From DATHSN01 sp035464115 (GTDB lineage Bacteria; Actinomycetota; Acidimicrobiia; Acidimicrobiales; SKKL01): a stretch of DNA of 14,774 bases. The stretch lies in assembly GCA_035464115.1 (NCBI GenBank), contig DATHSN010000013.1, positions 1-14,774 of the forward strand. Reading direction: 5' to 3'. Shown in pieces: positions 1 to 5,905 of this stretch; the stretch's first letter is position 1, and every line of letters starts with the position of its first letter. A program made the position numbers and the translations under genes. A model generated the notes under the pieces. That model did no database searches. It was not told where the DNA came from and worked only from the letters and a program-made list of their open reading frames with translations.

Positions 1-269
1 ATCAGGTGAAGCTCCAGGCCGAGCGCGAGGGCCTCCACGAGGTCTTCACCGGGGCCGGCTTCGAGTGGCGAGAGCCGGGCTGCTCGATGTGCCTGGCCAT
101 GAACCCCGACAAGCTCGCCCCCGGCGAGCGCTGCGCGTCCACCTCGAACCGCAACTTCGAGGGCCGCCAGGGGCGGGGCGGGCGCACCCACCTGGTGTCA
201 CCGGCCGTCGCCGCCGCCACCGCCATCGCCGGGCACTTCGCCACCCCGGCCGACCTCGAGGAGCGCTGA
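1..269 (+). CDS. leuC: 3-isopropylmalate dehydratase large subunit, C-terminal fragment
   Basis: Only the last 88 or so residues are in the window; the gene enters from the left edge. The large subunit of isopropylmalate isomerase binds the 4Fe-4S cluster and, with LeuD, interconverts 2- and 3-isopropylmalate in cytosolic leucine synthesis. The visible part carries the family signature FEWREPGCSMCLAMNPDKL, whose C-x2-C supplies two of the three cluster cysteines. It continues with CASTSNRNFEGRQG and a typical LVSPAVAAATAIAGHF ending. The TGA stop overlaps the leuD ATG by one base (TGATG), so the two subunits are almost certainly co-translated. The C-terminus is complete and shows nothing unusual. 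Aconitase-family relatives share the fold, but the adjacent leuD makes leuC the clear call. Confidence 0.96.
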   Translation, partial: QVKLQAEREGLHEVFTGAGFEWREPGCSMCLAMNPDKLAPGERCASTSNRNFEGRQGRGGRTHLVSPAVAAATAIAGHFATPADLEER

Positions 270-865
270 TGGACCGCGTCCGCATCGTCACCGGCACCGC
301 CGTGCCGCTCGCCCGCTCCGACGTCGACACCGACCAGATCATCCCCTCCGACTGGCTCAAGCGGGTCGAGCGCACCGGGTTCGGCGCCGGGCTGTTCTCG
401 GAGTGGCGCGACGACCGCGACTTCGTGTTGAACCAGCCCCAGTACGCCGGCGCGTCGATCATCGTCGCCGGACCCAACTTCGGCACCGGCTCGTCGCGAG
501 AGCACGCCGTGTGGGCGATCATGGACTACGGCTTCCAGGCGGTGATCTCACCGCGCTTCGGCGACATCTTCCGCAACAACTCCACCAAGAACGGGCTGGT
601 GCCGGTCCAGGTCGATGCCGAGGTCGGCGAGGCGCTCATGCGGGCCGTCGAGGCCGACCCGACCCTCGAGATCACCGTCGACGTGGAGCGTCGGGTGGTG
701 TCGGCGCCCGCCGCCGGCATCGAGGTCGGCTTCCCCCTCGACGACGCCACCCGCGAGCGGTTCCTCGAGGGGCTCGACGACATCGGGATCACGCTGCGCC
801 AGGCAGACGCCATCGACGCGTTCGAGTCCACCCGACCCAGCTGGGCCCCCACCCTGGGCAGCTGA
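269..865 (+). CDS. leuD: 3-isopropylmalate dehydratase small subunit
   Basis: This 198-residue protein has the normal length for LeuD, the swivel subunit that completes the isopropylmalate isomerase active site with LeuC. Visible motifs are SDVDTDQIIPSDWLK (about residues 17-31), the substrate-loop signature GPNFGTGSSREHAVW (about 68-82) and SPRFGDIFRNNSTKNGL (about 94-110). The ATG at 269 is chosen because it overlaps the leuC stop and is preceded by GAGGAG at 258-263, five bases upstream. A longer same-frame reading from 65 only runs through leuC and is discarded. The protein works as a cytosolic heterodimer or heterotetramer with LeuC. The gene ends the leuCD unit, with small hairpins downstream before the next gene. 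No leuB or leuA is in the window. Confidence 0.97.
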   Translation: MDRVRIVTGTAVPLARSDVDTDQIIPSDWLKRVERTGFGAGLFSEWRDDRDFVLNQPQYAGASIIVAGPNFGTGSSREHAVWAIMDYGFQAVISPRFGDIFRNNSTKNGLVPVQVDAEVGEALMRAVEADPTLEITVDVERRVVSAPAAGIEVGFPLDDATRERFLEGLDDIGITLRQADAIDAFESTRPSWAPTLGS

Positions 866-917
866 TCCCGCCCCTCGGGAACCAGGCGTCGGCGACCGTC
901 GTCACACCTGGCGGACA

Positions 918-937
918 CGGCGGGCAGGGGCCCGCCG
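918..937 (+). terminator. GC-rich hairpin between leuD and the propeller gene
   Basis: CGGCGGG (918-924) and CCCGCCG (931-937) form a perfect 7-bp stem with a 6-nt loop. A smaller stem, TCCCG/CGGGA with a 5-nt loop, sits right after the leuD stop at 866-880. There is no U-tract, which is common in GC-rich actinobacterial terminators. Either or both may end the leuCD transcript. The larger hairpin lies only 19 nt before the downstream ATG, so it could instead fold in that gene's 5' leader. I see no convincing -10 hexamer in 866-955. Confidence 0.35.
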
Positions 938-944
938 GTGGACC

Positions 945-950
945 GGGGAG
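945..950 (+). promoter_or_regulatory. Ribosome binding site that sets the propeller-gene start
   Basis: GGGGAG ends 5 nt before the ATG at 956. The alternative in-frame GTG at 938 lies upstream of this site and would add six residues (MDRGAD) before the signal peptide. The ribosome site and the compact MRRTTRR signal-peptide start both favour 956. Confidence 0.6.
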
Positions 951-955
951 CAGAC

Positions 956-3103
956 ATGCGGCGCACCACACGACGACTCGGCGGACTCCTGGCGGCCACC
1001 GCGCTGGTGGCCGTGGCGTGCACCGGCGGTTCGGGCACCGACGACGCGGTGAGGCCCGGTCTCGGCGGCCCCGGGAGCTCGATCGACCTGGGCGACGTCG
1101 AGCTGACCTCGGCGTTGGTGCGCTACGACACGTGCGAGGCGTACCTGGCCGACGTGCGCGCCGAGGCGCTCGCCCGGGTGACCCCCTGGGGCCTCGAGGG
1201 CGGGGGCTGGTACGGAGGGCCGTGGATGGTGGCCGAGGAGGCCGTCGACGACAGCGCCGGCGCTGATGCCGCGACCGAGGGCGCGGCGACCCCCGACGCG
1301 GCTGCGCCGCCGACTGACGGCCGCGAGGTGTCGGGGACCAACGTGCAAGAAGAGGGGGTCGACGAGCCCGACATCGTCAAGACCGACGGCACCCACCTCT
1401 ACGCCGTCGTGGCCGGCGAGCTGCAGATCGTCGACATCAGCGATCCCGCCGGCCCGGTGGTGCGATCGTCCACCCCCCTCGCCGGCGGATGGGGCGCCGA
1501 GCTGTTGTTGGTCGACGACCGGCTCCTCGTCACCCAGACCCTGTCCGGCGGGTGGGACGAGCCGATGCCGCTCGACGGCGGTGGGGCGAGCGACGACGGG
1601 CGCGCCGCCATCGGCGCCATGCCCGTCGACCCGGGTCCTGGCGGACCGGTGCCGTGGTCCTCGTCGCGGACCAGCCTCGCCCTGGTCGACGTCTCCGACC
1701 CCACCGCACCCCGGGTGGAGCGCACCTGGTCGAGCGAGGGCTCCTACGTGTCGGCCCGCATGGTCGACGGGGTGGCCCGCGTCGTCATCCGCTCGCACCC
1801 GGCCGAGCGCCTCCCCTTCGTCCAGCCCGCCGGCCCGAACGCCGAGGACGCGGCGCTGGCCGCCAACCGTGGGGTCATCGAGTCGAGCACCATCGACCAG
1901 TGGATCCCCAGCTTCACCCTGCTCGACGGCGACGGCACCGAGCTGAACACCCAGCAGGTGGCGCGCTGCGACCGGCTGTACCGGCCGGCGGAGTTCTCCG
2001 GGTTCGGCGTGCTCGCGGTGGTGACCGTCGACGTCGACGCCGGCCTGGGTGACGGGAGCGGCGTGGCCCTCGGCGCCGACGGCGAGACGGTGTACGCCTC
2101 GGCCGACCGCCTCTACGTGGCCACGAACCGGTGGGTGGAGGCGCCCGCCGAGGCCTCCGACGCCGCTGATCCGGCCGCCTCGAGCATCGCCCCCTGGGGA
2201 CCCGAGGGCGAGCAGCGCACGGCCATCCACCAGTTCGCCATCGACACCGAGGGGCCGGCCGAGCACCTGGCCTCGGGATCGGTCGCCGGCCACCTCCTCG
2301 ACCAGTTCTCGATGTCGGAGCACGACGGGGTCCTGCGGGTCGCCACCACCGACGGCTCGCCGTGGGGCGGGGGCGGCAGCGAGAGCGCCGTCGCGGTCCT
2401 CGAGCCCCAGGGCGAGCGGCTCGTGGAGGTCGGACGGGTCGACGGACTCGGCCTGGGTGAGCGGATCTACGCCGTGCGGTTCCTGGGCGATCGGGGCTTC
2501 GTGGTGACCTTCCGCCAGGTCGATCCGCTCTACGCGCTGGACCTGTCGGTGCCCACCGCGCCCCGCCTGACCGGCGAGCTGAAGATCCCCGGCTTCTCGT
2601 CGTACCTCCACCCCGTCGCCGAGCACCTGCTCCTCGGGGTCGGCCAGGACGCCACCGACGACGGGCGGGTCACCGGCAGCCAGGTGTCGCTGTTCGACGT
2701 CACCGACCCCGCCGAGCCGACCCGGGTCGCCCAGCTCGATCTCGGCGCCGACGCCAGCTCCGAGGTCGAGTTCGACCATCGGGCGTTCCTGTGGTGGGAC
2801 GGACTGGCGGTGTTGCCGCTGAACCGGTGGAGCTGGGATGACCGCACCGGCAACGAGGACTACCGCACGGGCGCGGTCGGGATCGACGTCGACACCGGCA
2901 CCCGGGCCCTCGCCGAGCGGGGTCGCATCACCCACATCGACCAGTCGGCGGGCATCGGCGGCGCCGGCACGCTCGACCCGTGGGGCACCGAGATCCGCCG
3001 CTCGGTGGTCGTCGACGACGTCCTGCTCACCCTCTCGGAGCGTGGCCTGCTGGCGAGCGACCTGGCCACGCTGGAGCCGGTCGGCTGGACGACCCTCGGC
3101 TGA
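956..3103 (+). CDS. Secreted lipoprotein with C-terminal beta-propeller domain (COG4880/PF09826-like)
   Basis: A 715-residue exported protein. Residues 1-22 form a lipoprotein-type signal: basic MRRTTRR, hydrophobic LGGLLAATALVAVA, then Cys22. The lipobox (AVAC) is weak at -3, so lipidation is likely but not certain. An acidic Ala/Asp/Pro-rich linker (about 95-127) separates the signal from the conserved core, which opens with TNVQEEGVDEPDIVKTDG near residues 128-145. This motif is diagnostic, to my knowledge, of the 'secreted protein with C-terminal beta-propeller' family. Repeated blade-like segments follow, such as LQIVDISDPAGPV, LALVDVSDPTAPRVERTW, LYALDLSVPTAPRLTGEL and VSLFDVTDPAEPTRVAQL, as expected for a propeller outside the membrane. 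No catalytic motif is visible; the family's function is unknown, with binding or scaffolding as a guess. The gene is apparently monocistronic and is followed 2 nt after its stop by a 34-bp palindrome. Confidence 0.88.
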   Translation: MRRTTRRLGGLLAATALVAVACTGGSGTDDAVRPGLGGPGSSIDLGDVELTSALVRYDTCEAYLADVRAEALARVTPWGLEGGGWYGGPWMVAEEAVDDSAGADAATEGAATPDAAAPPTDGREVSGTNVQEEGVDEPDIVKTDGTHLYAVVAGELQIVDISDPAGPVVRSSTPLAGGWGAELLLVDDRLLVTQTLSGGWDEPMPLDGGGASDDGRAAIGAMPVDPGPGGPVPWSSSRTSLALVDVSDPTAPRVERTWSSEGSYVSARMVDGVARVVIRSHPAERLPFVQPAGPNAEDAALAANRGVIESSTIDQWIPSFTLLDGDGTELNTQQVARCDRLYRPAEFSGFGVLAVVTVDVDAGLGDGSGVALGADGETVYASADRLYVATNRWVEAPAEASDAADPAASSIAPWGPEGEQRTAIHQFAIDTEGPAEHLASGSVAGHLLDQFSMSEHDGVLRVATTDGSPWGGGGSESAVAVLEPQGERLVEVGRVDGLGLGERIYAVRFLGDRGFVVTFRQVDPLYALDLSVPTAPRLTGELKIPGFSSYLHPVAEHLLLGVGQDATDDGRVTGSQVSLFDVTDPAEPTRVAQLDLGADASSEVEFDHRAFLWWDGLAVLPLNRWSWDDRTGNEDYRTGAVGIDVDTGTRALAERGRITHIDQSAGIGGAGTLDPWGTEIRRSVVVDDVLLTLSERGLLASDLATLEPVGWTTLG

Positions 3104-3105
3104 CG

Positions 3106-3139
3106 GTTGGCGTGGATTCCGCGCGGAATCCACGCCAAC
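3106..3139 (+). repeat. Conserved palindrome, copy 1 (perfect, 34 bp)
   Basis: A perfect inverted repeat reading GTTGGCGTGGATTCCGC from the left, followed by its exact reverse complement. It starts 2 nt after the TGA of the propeller gene (3101-3103). The arms can form a 17-bp hairpin in RNA or a cruciform in DNA. Two related copies lie at 3197-3224 and 12764-12803. All three begin just after a stop codon, which suggests a terminator-like or mRNA 3'-end role. The conservation of sequence, not only of pairing, suggests an interspersed repeat family. It has no U-tract. Confidence 0.85.
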
Positions 3140-3141
3140 GG

Positions 3142-3167
3142 GTCTGCCCGTGGCGACGAGGGCAGAC
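3142..3167. terminator. Hairpin between convergent genes
   Basis: GTCTGCCC (3142-3149) and GGGCAGAC (3160-3167) form a perfect 8-bp stem with a 10-nt loop. It lies between the two palindrome copies in the convergent gap between the propeller gene and serA. A second small hairpin, GTCACCC/GGGTGAC with a 2-nt loop, follows at 3180-3195. Either could terminate in either direction; the sequence lacks T-runs. Confidence 0.45.
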
Positions 3168-3196
3168 GTCCGCACCACCGTCACCCCAGGGTGACA

Positions 3197-3224
3197 GGCG
3201 TGGAATCCGCGTGGATTCCACGCC
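3197..3224 (-). repeat. Conserved palindrome, copy 2 (28 bp, 4-nt centre)
   Basis: GGCGTGGAATCC (3197-3208) and GGATTCCACGCC (3213-3224) are exact 12-bp arms around GCGT. On the minus strand it begins 6 nt after the serA stop (3231-3233). There it reads TGACCCGTTGGCGTGG..., matching copy 1 read from its own gene (TGACGGTTGGCGTGG...). A further outer pairing, GTGAC (3191-3195) with GTCAC (3230-3234), overlaps the serA stop codon. The sense relationship to the upstream gene is therefore the same in both copies. Confidence 0.8.
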
Positions 3225-3230
3225 AACGGG

Positions 3231-4802
3231 TCACTCGGGGCGGCCGGCGGCGGAGACCGACAGGATCCCGTCGGCGGCGCGGAGCCGCTCGATGGCCTCG
3301 GTCGGCACGGCCCGGGTGACGGCGAGGACCATGAGCGCGGAATCGCCCTCGGGCGACTGGCCCACACCCATGTCGGCGATGTTCACCCCGGTCTCGCCGA
3401 CCACGGTGCCGACCACACCGATCATCCCCGGGCGGTCGTCGTTGCGGATGAACAGCATGTGCGCCGCCGGCGGCACGTCGCACGCGTGGTCGTCGACCAT
3501 CACGATGCGGGCGTCGCCCCGCAGCCCGACCACGGTGCCGGCGATGGCGTGGTCGCCGCCCCGCAGCGTCACGAGGTTGACGTAGTCGTGGGTGGTGGTC
3601 GTCGAGACCTCACGCACCTCGAGGCCGTGCTCCTCGGCCAGCTGCGGCGCGTTGACGTAGGTGACCGGCTCGTCGGCGACCGCGCCGAACACGCCGCGCA
3701 GCACCGACAAGGTGAGGATGCGAGTGTCGTAGTCGGCCAGCTGGCCCTGGTACTCGATCGACAGCATGCCGGGCAGCCCGCCCGACAGCCCGGTGAACAG
3801 CGCGCCGAGGCGCTCAGCCAGCGGGAGGAACGGGCGCACGGTCTCGGATGCCTCGGCCGCCGACACGTTCACCGCGAAGGGCACGAACTCGCCGGCGAGG
3901 GCCAGGCCCACCTGCTCGGCGATGGTGTCGCCCGCCTTGTCCTGGGCCTCGCGGGTGCTGGCGCCGAGGTGGGGCGTCACGACCACGGAGTCGAGGTCGA
4001 ACAGCGGTGACTCGGTGGTCGGCTCCGTTGCGAACACGTCGAGAGCGGCCCCCGCGATGGTGCCCGACCGCACCGCGTCGGCCAGCGCGGCCTCGTCGAC
4101 GATGCCGCCCCGAGCGACGTTGATCACCCGCAGGCCCGGCTTGGCCTTGGCGAAGAAGTCGGCGCCGATCAGCCCGACGGTGTCGGGCGTCTTGGCCACG
4201 TGGACGGTGACGAAGTCGGCACGAGCGGCGAGCTCGTCGAGGTCGACCAGGTCGACCGAGAGCTGGCGGGCTCGGTCGGCCGAGACGAACGGGTCGTAGC
4301 CGACCAGCTTCATGCCGAACGCGAGCGCCCGCTGGGCCACCAGCTTGCCGATGCGCCCGAGACCGATGATGCCGAGGGTCTTGTCGGCCAGCTCGACGCC
4401 CTCCCACCGCGAGCGCTCCCACCGGCCGTCGACGAGCGCGGCGTGGGCCTGCGGCACGTTGCGGGCCTGGGCCAGCAGCAGCGCCATCGTGTGCTCGGCC
4501 GCCGACAAGACGTTGCTCTGGGGGGCGTTGACGACCATGACGCCCCGCTTGGTGGCGGTGGCGACGTCGACGTTGTCCAACCCGATCCCCGCCCGTCCGA
4601 CCACGATCAGGTCCGTCCCGGCGGCGAGCACCTCGGCGGTGACCGTGGTCGCCGACCGGATGATCAGCCCATGGGCGCCGGGCACCACCTCGAGGAGCTC
4701 CTCGGGCGACAGCCCCAGGCGCACGTCGACCTCGTGGCCGGCCTCACGGAGACGGTCGAGCCCGCCCTCGGCGATCTTCTCGGTGACCAGGATGCGCGCC
4801 AT
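3231..4802 (-). CDS. serA: D-3-phosphoglycerate dehydrogenase with ACT domain
   Basis: This 523-residue enzyme catalyses the first step of serine synthesis, NAD-dependent oxidation of 3-phosphoglycerate to 3-phosphohydroxypyruvate, in the cytosol. The order is a split substrate domain (1-100 and 280-310), a Rossmann NAD domain with GLGRIG at 147-152 and an acidic D170 ending the next strand, an intervening regulatory domain (about 315-445) and a C-terminal ACT domain (about 449-523, FIRNDDRPGMIGVVG). Catalytic residues are Arg231 (NVARGGIVDE), Glu260 (VFATEP) and His278 (TPHLGAST). The long form with an intervening domain plus ACT is the mycobacterial-type architecture, where serine binding to ACT inhibits the enzyme; that regulation is family knowledge. 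The ATG at 4802 is chosen because MARILVTEKI starts the fold directly. The gene has no Shine-Dalgarno, is divergent from the FAD oxidoreductase and is convergent with the propeller gene. serC is 4.3 kb away. Confidence 0.97.
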   Translation of the reverse strand: MARILVTEKIAEGGLDRLREAGHEVDVRLGLSPEELLEVVPGAHGLIIRSATTVTAEVLAAGTDLIVVGRAGIGLDNVDVATATKRGVMVVNAPQSNVLSAAEHTMALLLAQARNVPQAHAALVDGRWERSRWEGVELADKTLGIIGLGRIGKLVAQRALAFGMKLVGYDPFVSADRARQLSVDLVDLDELAARADFVTVHVAKTPDTVGLIGADFFAKAKPGLRVINVARGGIVDEAALADAVRSGTIAGAALDVFATEPTTESPLFDLDSVVVTPHLGASTREAQDKAGDTIAEQVGLALAGEFVPFAVNVSAAEASETVRPFLPLAERLGALFTGLSGGLPGMLSIEYQGQLADYDTRILTLSVLRGVFGAVADEPVTYVNAPQLAEEHGLEVREVSTTTTHDYVNLVTLRGGDHAIAGTVVGLRGDARIVMVDDHACDVPPAAHMLFIRNDDRPGMIGVVGTVVGETGVNIADMGVGQSPEGDSALMVLAVTRAVPTEAIERLRAADGILSVSAAGRPE

Positions 4803-4810
4803 GGCGGCCC

Positions 4811-4848
4811 ATCATGGGGCCGTGCCCCCAGCGGCGCCAACCTCATAC
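4811..4848 (-). promoter_or_regulatory. Candidate serA promoter elements
   Basis: Two -10-like hexamers read on the minus strand. CATGAT (4811-4816) lies 8 nt before the ATG with a TTGGCG (4835-4840) 18 nt further up, which would give a leaderless or near-leaderless mRNA. TATGAG (4843-4848) would give a leader of about 33 nt that includes a small inverted repeat, GGGGC/GCCCC (4816-4828). No Shine-Dalgarno precedes the start, which favours the leaderless option. This was read by eye only. Confidence 0.35.
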
Positions 4849-4891
4849 CGCCCACGACGCCGCCCGGACCCGGCCTGCGACCGCGGTGCTC

Positions 4892-4899
4892 GGTAGGGT
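4892..4899 (+). promoter_or_regulatory. Candidate -10 element of a leaderless FAD-oxidoreductase transcript
   Basis: GGTAGGGT contains TAGGGT, a TANNNT-type actinobacterial -10, ending 6 nt before the GTG at 4906. There is no Shine-Dalgarno in the intervening CGAGCC. The spacing places the transcription start on or next to the start codon. No -35 is evident. Confidence 0.45.
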
Positions 4900-4905
4900 C
4901 GAGCC

Positions 4906-5880
4906 GTGGACGTCGTCGTGGGTGCCGGGCTCGCCGGCCTGATGGCCGCTCGCCGGTTGCAGGCCGCAGGGCATGACGTGGTCGTCGTCGACAAGGGCCG
5001 GGCGGTCGGCGGGCGGCTCGCCACCCGACGGATCACCGCCGATGGCGTCGGCGAGGCCCGCCTCGACCACGGCGCCCAGTTCTTCACCGTCCGAGGCGAG
5101 ACCCTCGGCGACCTCGTCGCCGAGCTCACCGCCGCCGACCTGGTCCGGGTCTGGGCCCACGGGTTCGGCGACCACGACGGCCACCCGCGGTACGTCGTGC
5201 CCACGGGGATGACCGCGCTGGCCAAGCACCTGGCCCGGGGGCTCGACGTGCAGGTCGGCGTCGAGCTGCGGGCGATCGGACCGGGGCCGGCCGGTTGGCG
5301 GCTGGTCGCCGACGACACCGCCTACGACGCCGACGCCGTCGTGCTCACCGCGCCCGTGCCCCAGAGCCTCGCGCTCCTCGCTGCCGGTGACACCGTGCTC
5401 GATGCCGAGCTCGCGGCCGGCCTGGCCGCCATCGAGTACGACCGGGTGCTGGCCGTGCTGGCCGTGCTCGACGGGGCTCCCGCGCTCCCCGCCCCCGGCG
5501 GGGTCCAGCTCGCCGACGGCCCGTTCACCTTCGTGGCCGACAACGCCGCCAAGGGCGTCTCCGACGTTCCCGCCCTCACCCTGCACACCACCGACGCGGT
5601 GGCCCGGGCCCGGTGGGACGACGACCCCGACACCGTCCTCGCCGACCTGCTCGCGGCTGCCGCGCCGTGGATCGGGACGGCGCGGGTGGCCGCCGCCCAG
5701 CTCAAGCGGTGGCGCTACGCCGCGCCCCGGCGCACCTGGCCCGACCGGTGCTGCGTGGCCGCGACCGACCCCGGGCCGCTCGTGCTGGCCGGCGACGCGT
5801 TCGACGGCCCCCGCATCGAGGGCGCCGTCGACTCGGGGGTGGCCGCCGCCGACGCCGTCCTCGCCGCCTCGGGCGACTGA
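4906..5880 (+). CDS. FAD-dependent oxidoreductase, renalase-like (COG3380 type)
   Basis: A 324-residue flavoprotein. The N-terminus starts straight into the dinucleotide-binding fold: VVVGAGLAGLMAARRL (residues 3-18) with the acidic strand end VVVVDKG (25-31), then VGGRLATRR (34-42) and DHGAQFFTVR (54-63). The C-terminal FAD-contact segment LAGDAFDGPRIEGAVDSG (about 293-310) closes the fold. This order matches the 'predicted NAD/FAD-dependent oxidoreductase' group related to renalase and amine oxidases; the substrate in bacteria is generally unknown, so I give no symbol. The protein looks cytosolic, with no signal peptide. GTG at 4906 is the only sensible start because the GAGLAG motif begins at residue 6; no ribosome site precedes it. 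It is divergent from serA and convergent with the S9 peptidase, whose stop is 25 nt away. Confidence 0.85.
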   Translation: MDVVVGAGLAGLMAARRLQAAGHDVVVVDKGRAVGGRLATRRITADGVGEARLDHGAQFFTVRGETLGDLVAELTAADLVRVWAHGFGDHDGHPRYVVPTGMTALAKHLARGLDVQVGVELRAIGPGPAGWRLVADDTAYDADAVVLTAPVPQSLALLAAGDTVLDAELAAGLAAIEYDRVLAVLAVLDGAPALPAPGGVQLADGPFTFVADNAAKGVSDVPALTLHTTDAVARARWDDDPDTVLADLLAAAAPWIGTARVAAAQLKRWRYAAPRRTWPDRCCVAATDPGPLVLAGDAFDGPRIEGAVDSGVAAADAVLAASGD

Positions 5881-5905
5881 TCGCGGCGGTCCGGCCCCGC
5901 CCCGC

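Noticed and set aside
3106..3224. Possible CRISPR-like array
   Set aside because: There are only two copies at this locus, each itself a palindrome and in opposite sense, with no regular spacers and no cas gene.
3107..3319. Short ORFs beginning MAWIPRGIHAN on either strand near 3.1 kb and 12.8 kb
   Set aside because: The shared peptide is just the translation of the palindromic repeat. There is no ribosome site and the rest of each peptide is unrelated.
902..3367. 821-residue minus-strand ORF opposite the propeller gene
   Set aside because: It is antisense to a gene with clear family motifs and has a low-complexity Gly/Arg/Val/Asp composition typical of GC-rich shadow frames.
5881..5905. 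Terminator between the FAD gene and the S9 peptidase
   Set aside because: Only a 5-bp GGCGG/CCGCC stem with a 7-nt loop is visible in 25 bp of GC-rich sequence, which is not distinguishable from chance.
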